Assembly: GCF_042657165.1 (NCBI RefSeq)
Contig: NZ_JBHSNJ010000012.1
Coordinates: 186,001 to 250,000 of the forward strand
Reading direction: 5' to 3'
DNA: 64,000 nucleotides
From: Agrilutibacter niabensis
GTDB lineage: Bacteria > Pseudomonadota > Gammaproteobacteria > Xanthomonadales > Xanthomonadaceae
Positions 26,036 through 34,489 of this stretch are shown here, piece by piece; within the stretch, counting starts at the first letter, position 1; each line of letters opens with the position of its first letter. The notes below the pieces were generated by a model. The model saw only the letters and a program-made list of their open reading frames with translations, was not told the origin of the DNA and searched no databases. The translations under genes and the position numbers were made by a program.

Positions 26036-27060
26036 TGCAGCCGAGGTTGTCCATCTGCATCGCGACCCTCAATCGCGGCGCGTACATCGGCGAGACACTC
26101 GACACGATCGTCGGCCAGCTGCGCGACGGCGTCGAGCTGGTGATCGTCGACGGCGCATCGACGGACGACACGGAAACCGTCGTCGGCCGATACGTTGCCG
26201 CCGATGCCCGCGTGCGTTACGTGCGCCTGCCGAAGGCGTCCGGCGTCGACCAGGACTACGACCTCGCCGTCTCGCACGCGCGCGGCGAGTACTGCTGGCT
26301 GATGACGGACGATGACCTGTTGAAACCAGGCGCCGTCGATCGCGTCCTGGCTGCGTTGGATGGCAACGTCGAACTGGTCATCGTCAATACCGAAGTGCGC
26401 ACGATCGATTTTAGTGGCACCCTGCGCGGCGCGCTCGTCGCCAAGCAGGAGGACGTCGAATACGCCCCGGAAGACGCCGACCGCCTGCTCGTCGACACCG
26501 CGCATGCGCTGAGCTTCATCGGTTGCGTCGTCATCCTGCGCAGTTTCTGGTTCGCGCGCGATCGCGCTGCGTACTACGGTTCGTTGTTCGTGCACGTCGG
26601 CGTGATCTTCCAGTCGCGCACGCCGCGCACCCGCGTCATCGCCAAGCCGCTGATAACGATCCGTTACGGCAATGCGATGTGGACGCCGCGCGGGTTCGAG
26701 ATCTGGATGTTCAAGTGGCCGTCGCTCGTCTGGTCGTTCGCAGGCGTATCCGAAGCCGCGAAGGCGCGCATCTGCGCGCGCGAGCCGTGGCGGCAGCCCC
26801 AGAAACTGCTGCTGTACCGGAGCATCGGCGGCTATGCGCGAGGGGAGTACGATCGCTACCTCGCGGCCTGCCCGATGACGCCCACGAAGCGACTGCTGTC
26901 GCGCACGATTGCCTGGATGCCGCCACGCTTCGCCAATGCGCTGTCGAGCCTGTACTGCGGCCTGTTCGCGCGCCATGCGCGCATGAATATCTACGACCTC
27001 TCGCGCAGCCCGCACGCGACGTTTGTGGCGCGCGCCGTCGCGCGGTCGGCGGGCTACTGA
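26035..27060 (+). CDS. GT2 glycosyltransferase (abequosyltransferase-like)
   Basis: 341 residues. The N-terminal GT-A fold begins MQPRLSICIATLNRGAYIGETL with LVIVDGASTDDTETV near residue 37 and the metal site WLMTDDDLLKPGAV near 87. The central part (YAPEDADRLLVDTAHALSF...) resembles O-antigen abequosyl/deoxysugar transferases, so it may add the unusual deoxysugar made by the neighbours; this is inference. The C-terminus has weak hydrophobic segments. The ATG shares its first base with the previous stop (TGATG) and the stop abuts the next gene, so it is part of one transcription unit. Confidence 0.8.
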   Translation: MQPRLSICIATLNRGAYIGETLDTIVGQLRDGVELVIVDGASTDDTETVVGRYVAADARVRYVRLPKASGVDQDYDLAVSHARGEYCWLMTDDDLLKPGAVDRVLAALDGNVELVIVNTEVRTIDFSGTLRGALVAKQEDVEYAPEDADRLLVDTAHALSFIGCVVILRSFWFARDRAAYYGSLFVHVGVIFQSRTPRTRVIAKPLITIRYGNAMWTPRGFEIWMFKWPSLVWSFAGVSEAAKARICAREPWRQPQKLLLYRSIGGYARGEYDRYLAACPMTPTKRLLSRTIAWMPPRFANALSSLYCGLFARHARMNIYDLSRSPHATFVARAVARSAGY

Positions 27061-27061
27061 G

Positions 27062-28024
27062 ATGGCCACGATCCTCATTACCGGCATCAGTGGGCAGGAC
27101 GGCAGCTACCTTGCCGAGCAGTTGCGCGAGGAAGGGCATGCCGTCGTTGGGCTGTTGCGCAAGGGGCGCACCGCGCCCGCGCGACGCGTCGACGGCGTCG
27201 AGTACGCCGAGTGGGATTTCTCCGACGTGGCCGCGCTGTGCGGGCTGTTGCAGTCGTTGCGTCCCGCCGCCTTCTACAACCTTGCTGCCTTCTCGACTGG
27301 CGCCGGCATGTACGACGATGCCGTCGCGATCGGGGAATTCAACGGCATCGCCGTTGCCCGCATGCTGCAGGCGATCGTCGAGACCAATGCCTCGATCCGG
27401 TTCTGCCAGGCCTCGAGCAGCGAGATGTTCGGCGACCCCCTCGACGCGCCGCAGCACGAAGCCACGCCCTTCCGGCCGCAGAGCCCCTATGGCGCCGCGA
27501 AGCTGTTCGCCCACACCGCGATCCGCGCCTGCCGCGAGCGGCATGGCGCATTCGCCTGCTCGGCTATCCTCTACAACCACGAGAGCCCGCGCCGCGGACC
27601 GGCCTTCGTCACGCGCAAGATCGCCGACGCAGTCGCGCGGATCCATGCCGGCGACCGCGAACCGTTGCCCCTGGGCAATCTCGAAGCCCGCCGCGACTGG
27701 GGCTACGCACCCGATTACGTGCGGGCGATGCGTCTGATGCTGGCGCAGGACCGGGCGGACGACTACGTCGTCGCCACCGGCCAGCTGCATTCGGTGCGCG
27801 AGTTCTGCGAGGTTGCGTTCTCGCATGCGGGCCTCGACTATCGCGACTGGGTGAAGGACAACGCGGCCGACCTGCGCCACGACGCCCGCGGCCCACTGGT
27901 CGGCGATGCCGCCAGGGCCCGCGACCGCCTCGGGTGGCGGCCCACGAAGGATTTCGAGGCGCTCGTGCGCCTGATGGTCGACGCGTCGATCGCGTCGCTC
28001 GCTGCAAAGGATTCGATGTCATGA
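27062..28024 (+). CDS. Second GDP-mannose 4,6-dehydratase-like SDR
   Basis: 320 residues, extended SDR. Cofactor motif GISGQDGSYLAEQL near residue 8, catalytic ASSSEMFGDP and SPYGAAKLFAH (Y-x3-K), then ILYNHESPRRGPAFVTRKI and GNLEARRDWGYAPDYV. These closely parallel Gmd (gene at 22553) but the protein is shorter and lacks the Gmd loop SSFNTKRIDHLY. It could be a true second dehydratase, a 4-reductase or an epimerase acting after Gmd. The next gene overlaps it by four bases (ATGTCATGA context), tying it to the C-methyltransferase. Confidence 0.8.
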   Translation: MATILITGISGQDGSYLAEQLREEGHAVVGLLRKGRTAPARRVDGVEYAEWDFSDVAALCGLLQSLRPAAFYNLAAFSTGAGMYDDAVAIGEFNGIAVARMLQAIVETNASIRFCQASSSEMFGDPLDAPQHEATPFRPQSPYGAAKLFAHTAIRACRERHGAFACSAILYNHESPRRGPAFVTRKIADAVARIHAGDREPLPLGNLEARRDWGYAPDYVRAMRLMLAQDRADDYVVATGQLHSVREFCEVAFSHAGLDYRDWVKDNAADLRHDARGPLVGDAARARDRLGWRPTKDFEALVRLMVDASIASLAAKDSMS

Positions 28025-29274
28025 CGCAAGCCCTCGACCGCTGCCGCATCTGCGGCAACACGCATCTCGAACAGGTCCTCGACCTCGGCGAGCAGATGCT
28101 GACCGGCGTGTTCCCGCGTTCGCGCGATGCGCAGGTGACCACCGGCCCGCTGCGGCTGGTGAAGTGCTTCGACAAGGACGGCTGCGGCCTGTTGCAGTTG
28201 GCGCATTCGTACGACCTCGGCGAGATGTACGGCGACGACTACGGCTACCGCTCCGGGCTCAACGCAAGCATGGTGCGGCACCTGCATGCGAAGGTCGAAC
28301 GCGTGCTGCGCCTGGTATCCCTGCGCGAAGGCGATCTCGTCGTCGATGTCGGCGCCAACGATGGCACGACGCTCGGCGCATACCCGGAATCGCTCGGCGC
28401 CGACCTGCTCGGCATCGATCCCACCGGCACCAAGTTCCGCCAGTACTACAAGCCGCACGTCGACCTGTGCGCGGATTTCTTCACCGCCGATGCGCTGCGC
28501 AAGGTGCGTCCGGGCAAGCGCGTGCGCGTGCTGACCTCGTTCTCGATGTTCTACGACCTCGAGTCGCCGATGGCCTTCATGCAGGACGTGCACGATGTCC
28601 TCGCCGACGATGGCGTGTGGGTGTTCGAGCAGAGCTACATGCCGACGATGCTCGACGCGCTCTCGTACGACACGGTCTGCCACGAACACCTGGAGTACTA
28701 CGCGCTCAAGCAGGTGAAGTGGATGGCGGACCGCGTGGGCTTCACGATCGTCGACCTCGAGTTCAACGACGTCAACGGCGGGAGCTTCTCGGTCACGGCG
28801 GCCAAGTCGACGTCGGGCATGGCCGAGAGCCCCGTGGTAGCGCGCGTGCTCGCTGAGGAGCGCGCCGCGGGGCTGGACACGCTCGCGCCGTTCGAGGATT
28901 TTGCACGCCGCACCGCGCAATCGCGCGACGGCCTGCGCGCCTTCATCGAGCGCGCCAGGGCCGAGGGCAAATCCATCGCAGCGCTCGGTGCCTCGACCAA
29001 GGGCAACGTGCTGCTGCAGTACTGCGGCATCACCACCGACGACATCGCGGAAGTCGGCGAAGTGAACCCCGACAAGTTCGGCGCGATGACCCCGGGCACG
29101 TACCTGCCGATCGCGCCGGAGTCGGACGTGCTCGCGCACGGCCACGACTACCATCTCGTGCTGCCGTGGCATTTCCGCCGCTACTTCCTCGCCAACCCGG
29201 TGTACGCGGGCCGCACGCTTGTGTTCCCGTTGCCCGAGTTGCAGGCTCTCGTCGTCGAGGGCGCGCCGGCGTGA
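28021..29274 (+). CDS. NDP-hexose C-methyltransferase (TylCIII/TcaB9 type)
   Basis: 417 residues with the three-part layout of sugar C-3-methyltransferases. There is an N-terminal zinc domain (CRICGN near residue 8 and CFDKDGCG near 52), then a SAM domain VVDVGANDGTTLGAYPE near 110 with the catalytic-type VCHEHLEYYALK near 220. A C-terminal domain contains AALGASTKGNVLLQYCGI near 320. The family methylates C3 of 4-keto-6-deoxy sugars, giving branched sugars. With two Gmd-like neighbours the substrate is probably a GDP-4-keto-6-deoxyhexose (inference). It overlaps the SDR before it and the WbsX-like gene after it. Confidence 0.88.
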   Translation: MTQALDRCRICGNTHLEQVLDLGEQMLTGVFPRSRDAQVTTGPLRLVKCFDKDGCGLLQLAHSYDLGEMYGDDYGYRSGLNASMVRHLHAKVERVLRLVSLREGDLVVDVGANDGTTLGAYPESLGADLLGIDPTGTKFRQYYKPHVDLCADFFTADALRKVRPGKRVRVLTSFSMFYDLESPMAFMQDVHDVLADDGVWVFEQSYMPTMLDALSYDTVCHEHLEYYALKQVKWMADRVGFTIVDLEFNDVNGGSFSVTAAKSTSGMAESPVVARVLAEERAAGLDTLAPFEDFARRTAQSRDGLRAFIERARAEGKSIAALGASTKGNVLLQYCGITTDDIAEVGEVNPDKFGAMTPGTYLPIAPESDVLAHGHDYHLVLPWHFRRYFLANPVYAGRTLVFPLPELQALVVEGAPA

Positions 29275-30440
29275 CGATGCATGCGTCGCCGCCGCAGGCC
29301 GCGCCGCGCGCACGCGCGATCGCGTTCTACCTGCCGCAGTTCCATCCGATTCCGGAGAATGACGCGTGGTGGGGCGCCGGCTTCACCGAGTGGACCAACG
29401 TGGTCACCGGCAAGCCGCGTTTCGCCGGGCACTACCAGCCGCATCTGCCGGCGGACTTGGGCTTCTACGACCTGCGCGTGCCGGAAACGCGGCAAGCGCA
29501 GGCGGACCTGGCGCGCGCGGCCGGCATCGAGGCGTTCTGCTATTACCATTACTGGTTCAAGGGCAAGCGGTTGCTGCATCGCCCGATTGACGAGGTGCTG
29601 GCGTCGGGAGAACCGGATTTCCCGTTCTGTTTCTGCTGGGCCAACCAGACCTGGTCCCGCGCGTGGAGCGGGCGCGATCATGACGTGCTGATCGCGCAGG
29701 ACTACGACGACGCGGACGATACCGCGCACATCGCGTGGCTGATCGACGCGTTCCGCGACCCGCGCTACGTGCGTGTGGATGGGCGGCCGCTGTTCCTGGT
29801 CTACCTGCCCGAGTCGTTGCCCGATGCGACGGCGTTGCTGGCGCGCTGGCGGCAGGCGTGCGTCGATGCCGGCGTGGCGTCGCCGTATTTCTGCGGCGTG
29901 CGCACCGGCTTCTCGACGCTGGACGCGGCGGGCATCCGCGCGCTGGGGTTCGATGGCGTGGTGGAGTTCGAACCCAACCGCAAGCACTTCCCCGCGTCGA
30001 AGAACGCGACCGGTCATGCGGTCTCGCTGCTGCAGCGCTACCTGCCGGCGCGCTGGTACGACGCGCTGCGCAATAGCCGGTTCCTCGGCGACCGCAACCT
30101 AAATACCGTCGTCGACTACGCGGCATACGTGTCGGGTCGCGTGGCGCGCGCGCCGTTGGAGCCGACGACGTATCCGGTCGTCTTCCCGAGCTGGGACAAC
30201 GCGGTGCGCCGCACGTCGGCGACGATCATCGAGAACCACGATCGTGCGCAGTACAAGCGCTGGCTCGACGATGCCGTGTCGCGCGTCGCCGCGCGCGCGC
30301 CCGACGAGCGCCTGGTGTTCCTCAACGCCTGGAACGAATGGGCGGAAGGCTGCCACCTGGAACCTGACCAGAAACACGGGCTCGCCTTCCTCGACGCCAC
30401 GGCCGATGCGCTCGGCGTGCCGCGCAAGGTGCTGCCATGA
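29271..30440 (+). CDS. WbsX / GH99-like glycan biosynthesis protein
   Basis: 389 residues. Typical WbsX (GH99-like) signatures: FYLPQFHPIPENDAWWG with GFTEWTNV near residue 30, HYQPHLPADLGFYDL, CYYHYWFKGKRLL, FCFCWANQTWSR and, near the end, FLNAWNEWAEGCHLEPDQ. Members occur in O-antigen and exopolysaccharide clusters and are believed to act as glycosyltransferases or glycan hydrolases; the exact reaction is not established. GTG 29271 overlaps the previous stop (GTGA); ATG 29277 is an equally plausible start. Confidence 0.85.
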   Translation: MTMHASPPQAAPRARAIAFYLPQFHPIPENDAWWGAGFTEWTNVVTGKPRFAGHYQPHLPADLGFYDLRVPETRQAQADLARAAGIEAFCYYHYWFKGKRLLHRPIDEVLASGEPDFPFCFCWANQTWSRAWSGRDHDVLIAQDYDDADDTAHIAWLIDAFRDPRYVRVDGRPLFLVYLPESLPDATALLARWRQACVDAGVASPYFCGVRTGFSTLDAAGIRALGFDGVVEFEPNRKHFPASKNATGHAVSLLQRYLPARWYDALRNSRFLGDRNLNTVVDYAAYVSGRVARAPLEPTTYPVVFPSWDNAVRRTSATIIENHDRAQYKRWLDDAVSRVAARAPDERLVFLNAWNEWAEGCHLEPDQKHGLAFLDATADALGVPRKVLP

Positions 30441-31105
30441 CCGACGCGCATGTCGATGTGTACGCGCATGCGAACCCGGTGTTCGTTCGCGCCGTGCGCG
30501 CGCATGGCGGGCGACCGGAAGTGCTCGATGTAGGCTGCTGGAACGGCACCCTCGGACGCGCGCTGGTCCGCGACGCCAACGCCACGGTCGATGGCATCGA
30601 GCGCGACGCCGAACAAGCACAACACGCCCGCGAGAGCGGTTACCGATGCGTCGACGTCGGCGACCTCGACCACGGCGTGCCGGATGCCGACGGCCGCACC
30701 TACGACTTCCTCCTGTTCGGCGACGTGCTCGAACACACCATGCATCCCGATCAGGTGCTCGCCGCGCTGGTGCCGCGGCTCAAGCCCGGCGGGCGCGCGC
30801 TGCTGTCGCTGCCCAATATCGCGTTTGCGGTGAATCGCCTGACGCATTTGCTGGGTCGGTGGGACTACAGGGACTACGGCATCCTCGATCGCACGCACCT
30901 GCGCTTCTTCACCAAACGCACGATGGTGCAGCTGGTCGAAGGCGCCGGCCTGCGCGTGGTGCGCATCGACGGCTACGTCGGTCTGCACAAACATCCGTGG
31001 TTCGTGCGCGAACCGCTGCGCTGGCTCGGCCGCGCGTGGCCGAGCCTCTTCGCCATCCAGATCGTGCTCGAAGCGGTGCTGGCCGATCGCGGGGCGGACG
31101 CTTGA
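30437..31105 (+). CDS. Class I SAM-dependent methyltransferase
   Basis: 222 residues, Methyltransf_23-like. SAM loop VLDVGCWNGTLGRALV near residue 29, acidic end DGIERDAEQA, then FLLFGDVLEHTMHPDQVL near 92, LKPGGRALLSLPN, and ILDRTHLRFFTKRTM near 151. These are typical of small glycan- or lipid-modifying methyltransferases. The ATG overlaps the WbsX-like stop (ATGA). This is the last intact plus-strand gene of the island; the decayed acyltransferase follows. Confidence 0.85.
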   Translation: MTDAHVDVYAHANPVFVRAVRAHGGRPEVLDVGCWNGTLGRALVRDANATVDGIERDAEQAQHARESGYRCVDVGDLDHGVPDADGRTYDFLLFGDVLEHTMHPDQVLAALVPRLKPGGRALLSLPNIAFAVNRLTHLLGRWDYRDYGILDRTHLRFFTKRTMVQLVEGAGLRVVRIDGYVGLHKHPWFVREPLRWLGRAWPSLFAIQIVLEAVLADRGADA

Positions 31106-31163
31106 GCGTGGCCGACACCGCGCCCGTCGCAGTGCCCGCGCACGCCGGCACGGTCCCCGCTGA

Positions 31164-31401
31164 TCTCTTGATCGCATCGCGCCGCTGTTCTAGCTGATCG
31201 TCGCGGCGCTCGTGGTGTGGCACGTCGCGGCCGGCGGGCGCGTGGCCCCGTGGCGCGTGCTGCTCAACCTGACGTTCACGCTCGCCTTCTCGCCGAAGGG
31301 CGGCATGGTTCCGGCCTGCTGGACGGTGGTCGTGGAGATGCTGTTCTACGCGCTGTTCCCTATCCTGCTGCTCGCGGTCCGCTCGCTGCGAGCGCTGGTG
31401 G
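31164..31401 (+). pseudogene. Remnant of an acyltransferase-3 (OafA-like) gene
   Basis: In one frame the sequence reads RIAPLF, a TAG stop (31191-31193), then LIVAALVVWHVAAGG... followed by LLNLTFTLAFSPKGGMVP and ACWTVVVEMLFYALFPILLLAV. RIAPLF-Y and W-T-x-x-V-E-M-x-FYALFP are core blocks of acyltransferase-3 membrane proteins that O-acetylate sugars. Only about 75 of some 350-400 residues remain: the N-terminus is gone, a nonsense codon replaces the expected aromatic residue, and the fragment is cut by the 3' end of the convergent glycosyltransferase. It was probably once part of the glycan operon. Confidence 0.75.
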
Positions 31402-32445
31402 TCAGGCGACGCGTGGCACGCCGTAGCGCCTCAGCATCGCCACCTTACGCAGTTGCCAACGCACGGCGGAGAACCACCGCGCGACTGGGATCGTCCGCGT
31501 CGCTTGCACTTCGTTGCGGCGGGCGCGCAGAACGTTCCGTTCGCGGAAAGGTGTTGCGATCGCGGGCAGATAGACTTCGCGCAATAGCGTCGCGTCGCGG
31601 CGCAGTGCGGAAAGCGCGAGGCCTTCGAGCAGCAGCGCGGGCAGGTGCAGCGCAAGCAGAAACCACGCGAAGACGCCCGGCGTCAGCACGATCAGTGCGC
31701 GCGTCTTGTTGCGCTCGCTCAGGCGGCGGCGCTTGATGGACGTGCGCAGGCCTGCGTTCGCGCGGTTGCCGCCGAACGTCGCGCCTTGGCGATGGCGGTA
31801 ATGGCTTTCACGCAGCGCACGCACCGGCATGCCGCGCATGCGTGCGAGGCCGCACAGGTACAGGTCTTCGCCGATCGACTCCATCCACTCCGGGAACCCG
31901 CCGAGCGCGTGCCATGCGTCGCGTGGGCACCAGAGGCACGCGCCGATCACGTAGGCGACGTCGTCGCGCGCCGGGTCGAGGTTCGGGATCGGGTTGAAGA
32001 ACGGATCCAGCAGGCAGCCGCGATCCACCAGCGCGCCGGTGTCCCAGTCGAGTTGCGGCAGCGTGAGGATCGCAGGCCGCCCAATCAGTTCGGCCATCTC
32101 GAGCAGTCGGCCGATCGCGTCGGGCGCCAGCGCCGCGTCGTTGTTCAGCAGCAGCACGTAGTCGCCGCGGGCGCGCGCGACCATGCGGTTGTTGCCGATG
32201 CAGAAGCCAACGTTCTCGTCGGAGGCGATGACGTGCACCTGTGGGTAGCATTCGCGCAGCAGCATCACCGAGCGGTCGCGCGAGCAGTCGTCGTGGACGA
32301 GGATCTCGATCGCGGCGCCGGTCGTTTGCGTCAGCAGCGAGTCGATGCACGCAGGCAGCAGCGCCTCGCCGTCGAAGTTGGCGATGCACACCGAGACGCG
32401 CGGATGCGCAGGAGTGTTCAGGCCTGGGTGGAATACCACTGCCAT
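31402..32445 (-). CDS. GT2 family glycosyltransferase (WbbL/rhamnosyltransferase-like)
   Basis: 347 residues. GT-A domain RVSVCIANFDGEALLPACI near residue 16, ILVHDDCSRDRSVMLL, NVGFCIGNNRMVARARGDYVL and the metal region LLNNDAALAPDAI near 99, then GACLWCPRDAWHALGGF and EDLYLCGLARMRG. This is the pattern of bacterial rhamnosyl- and related transferases that build O-antigen or EPS units. A hydrophobic segment near residue 255 may aid membrane association. Its start overlaps the epimerase end by 28 bases; an internal GTG could shorten it slightly. It is the last gene of the minus-strand run, abutting the acyltransferase remnant. Confidence 0.85.
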   Translation of the reverse strand: MAVVFHPGLNTPAHPRVSVCIANFDGEALLPACIDSLLTQTTGAAIEILVHDDCSRDRSVMLLRECYPQVHVIASDENVGFCIGNNRMVARARGDYVLLLNNDAALAPDAIGRLLEMAELIGRPAILTLPQLDWDTGALVDRGCLLDPFFNPIPNLDPARDDVAYVIGACLWCPRDAWHALGGFPEWMESIGEDLYLCGLARMRGMPVRALRESHYRHRQGATFGGNRANAGLRTSIKRRRLSERNKTRALIVLTPGVFAWFLLALHLPALLLEGLALSALRRDATLLREVYLPAIATPFRERNVLRARRNEVQATRTIPVARWFSAVRWQLRKVAMLRRYGVPRVA

Positions 32446-33338
32446 GTGCGATGCAGGCCTTCGTCGAGATCGATGGCGGGCGACCAGCCGAAGGCAGAAC
32501 GCGCGGCGGTGGTGTCGGCTGTTATGGTGTGGACGTCGACGCGGCGCGCGGTTTCGTAGCGACGTTCGATCGGGCGGCCGGTGACGGCGTCGATCCTGTC
32601 GATCAGCGCGTCGAGTGTGACGCCTTCACCGAACGCGGCATTGAAGACGTGCGCGCCCGGCTCGAACGAATGCGCGATCGTCGCGGCGCACAGGTCCAGC
32701 AGGTCGTCGACGTACAGGTAATCGCGCACCGTCGAGCCGTCCCAGATCGACAGGGGCGTGCCGTGCAGCGCGCAATCGAACGCGGTGGGAATGATGCCGA
32801 AGCCGCGGCGCGCCGACTGCCCAGGGCCGAACACGTTGGACGGCCGCAGCACCGTGACGGCGCCCTCGTACTGGGTCGCCCACGCTTGGAAGAAGTGCTC
32901 CGCCGCCGCCTTGCCTGCACCGTGGTAGCTGCGTGGGCGGATCGGATCGGTTTCGGCCGCGGGTGTCGCGCGATCCCCGTACAGGGTCCCCGCCGAGGAC
33001 AAGAACAGCACGCGGCACGAAGGCGTGTCCTGCAGTGCTTCGATCATCGCCAGGGTGGTGCGCAGATTGCCGTCCAGTTGCGGGCGCGCGTCGCTGCTGC
33101 CGGGGGTGCTGGACGAAGCCGCGTGGATCGCGGCGGCGCATCCCGGCAGCCAGCGGGCGAACTGGGTGGCATCGTCCCAGCCGCCGACGACATTGCGGAT
33201 CCCGGGGTGCTCGAACGTGGCCGGCGCCCTGGTCGCCGCGATGACCGCATGCCCGTCCTCGGCAAGGCGCCGGGCAAGGTGGCGACCGATGAATCCGCCT
33301 GCGCCCAGCAGGAATACACTGCCCCGGGCGTGGTTCAT
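32418..33338 (-). CDS. NAD-dependent epimerase/dehydratase
   Basis: 306 residues, extended SDR. Cofactor motif VFLLGAGGFIGRHLARRL near residue 9; LFLSSAGTLYGD for the catalytic Ser/Thr; SYHGAGKAAAEHF with the Tyr of the Y-x3-K pair; VLRPSNVFGPGQ and TVRDYLYVDDLLDLCA. This is the profile of UDP-sugar C4 epimerases and related 4-reductases. It most likely converts a nucleotide sugar used by the neighbouring transferases; the substrate cannot be read from sequence. Start 33338 overlaps the GT4 stop by four bases (ATGA) and is preferred to a longer open frame. Confidence 0.85.
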   Translation of the reverse strand: MNHARGSVFLLGAGGFIGRHLARRLAEDGHAVIAATRAPATFEHPGIRNVVGGWDDATQFARWLPGCAAAIHAASSSTPGSSDARPQLDGNLRTTLAMIEALQDTPSCRVLFLSSAGTLYGDRATPAAETDPIRPRSYHGAGKAAAEHFFQAWATQYEGAVTVLRPSNVFGPGQSARRGFGIIPTAFDCALHGTPLSIWDGSTVRDYLYVDDLLDLCAATIAHSFEPGAHVFNAAFGEGVTLDALIDRIDAVTGRPIERRYETARRVDVHTITADTTAARSAFGWSPAIDLDEGLHRTWQWYSTQA

Positions 33339-34489
33339 GGGCTCAACAACTCGTCGTAGAGCGCTGCGTAGCGATCCGCGCAATCGGCCCATGTGCCGAT
33401 CCGGTCGCGCGCCCACGCGCGCGAGTGCTCGCCGATTTCCGCATTGCGCATGGGATCTTCGATCGCTTCAATGCCTTGGGCCATTCCCGCCGGATCGTCG
33501 CATAGCCAGCCCGTTCGTGCGTGCTCGATCAGGTCTTCGTGGGCCGGCAGCCTCGACGCGAGGATCGGGAGCCCCGCGGCCATGGCTTCCAGCATCACCT
33601 GCGGCCGTCCTTCCGCATGCTGGCTGAGGGTGATGAGCCCGGTGGCCGACGGGAACCAGTCGCGGCGCAGCACTTCGGGCGTGGCCGGGCCATGGAACCG
33701 CACCCAGGCGGGGATGGCGATGCCTGCTTCCTGGCGCGGTCCGAACACGTGCAGTTCCCGGCCCGGATAGTCCGCGAAGAAGCGTTCGCCCCACTGGAAC
33801 AGCGGGCCGAGCTTGTTCCTAGTCAATCTGGTAACGCAGAGCCACCTGTGGCGGCCATCGGAATTCTGGGTGCGCTCGATCCCGTACCAGCCTGCGTCGA
33901 TGCCGAATGGCACGCATTGCACGCGAGCGATGTCGCCGAATGCCTGTTCGAGCACCGGCACCATCCAGTCGGCATTGGGGCAGAGCAGTGTCCGGCGGTT
34001 GCGGATCGACCTGCGCAGGAGGGCCTTCATCGCAGGGAGCTGCAGCAGGCGGATATCCGTGCCCAGCGCGGTCACGAGCGCGGGACGGCGGTCGTTGCGC
34101 GGGAGCGGCAGGGCGTTCTGCAACCAGTTCACATGGAACAGTTGCGCATCCACGGCATCCCGGTAGACACGGCGAAGCCGCGCCAGTAGTCCCGTCACCG
34201 CCGCCGCGCCATGCAACGGCCGGTTGCGCATCAGGTGCGCGATGCCGCCGGCCTGCATTAGGCTCGACAGCCATTGCGCGTCGTCGTCGTTTATTGCGGA
34301 ATCGACGGCATCCGGCAGCGGGCCGGGCGGCATCCAGGCGCGCAGCCGGACATCCTCTCGCGCGGCAAGCGCTTCGACCATGCGGGCGATGAACAGTCCC
34401 TTCCAGTCCGACTCCGAGGAAGGGAAGGAGGTGCTGACGAACAGCACGCGGCGAGGTTGGGCCACCGGTCGTGGCAAGGGCGCACTCAA
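33335..34489 (-). CDS. GT4 family glycosyltransferase
   Basis: 384 residues from a TTG at 34489 whose TTGA overlaps the stop of the preceding membrane protein gene; GTG 34465 is the alternative, and no ATG is near the conserved N-terminus RRVLFVSTSFPSSESDWKGLF. GT-B fold: N-terminal Rossmann as above, LVTALGTDIRLLQL, VPFGIDAGWY, and the C-terminal nucleotide-sugar site HAEGRPQVMLEAMAAGLPILAS containing the E-x7-E signature. It probably adds one sugar of the island's glycan in the cytoplasm. It is translationally coupled on both sides. Confidence 0.85.
   Translation of the reverse strand: MSAPLPRPVAQPRRVLFVSTSFPSSESDWKGLFIARMVEALAAREDVRLRAWMPPGPLPDAVDSAINDDDAQWLSSLMQAGGIAHLMRNRPLHGAAAVTGLLARLRRVYRDAVDAQLFHVNWLQNALPLPRNDRRPALVTALGTDIRLLQLPAMKALLRRSIRNRRTLLCPNADWMVPVLEQAFGDIARVQCVPFGIDAGWYGIERTQNSDGRHRWLCVTRLTRNKLGPLFQWGERFFADYPGRELHVFGPRQEAGIAIPAWVRFHGPATPEVLRRDWFPSATGLITLSQHAEGRPQVMLEAMAAGLPILASRLPAHEDLIEHARTGWLCDDPAGMAQGIEAIEDPMRNAEIGEHSRAWARDRIGTWADCADRYAALYDELLSP

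Noticed and set aside
31106..31197. Short plus-strand frame after the methyltransferase as a separate small gene
   Set aside because: It has no motif and overlaps the acyltransferase remnant; more likely debris of the same decay.
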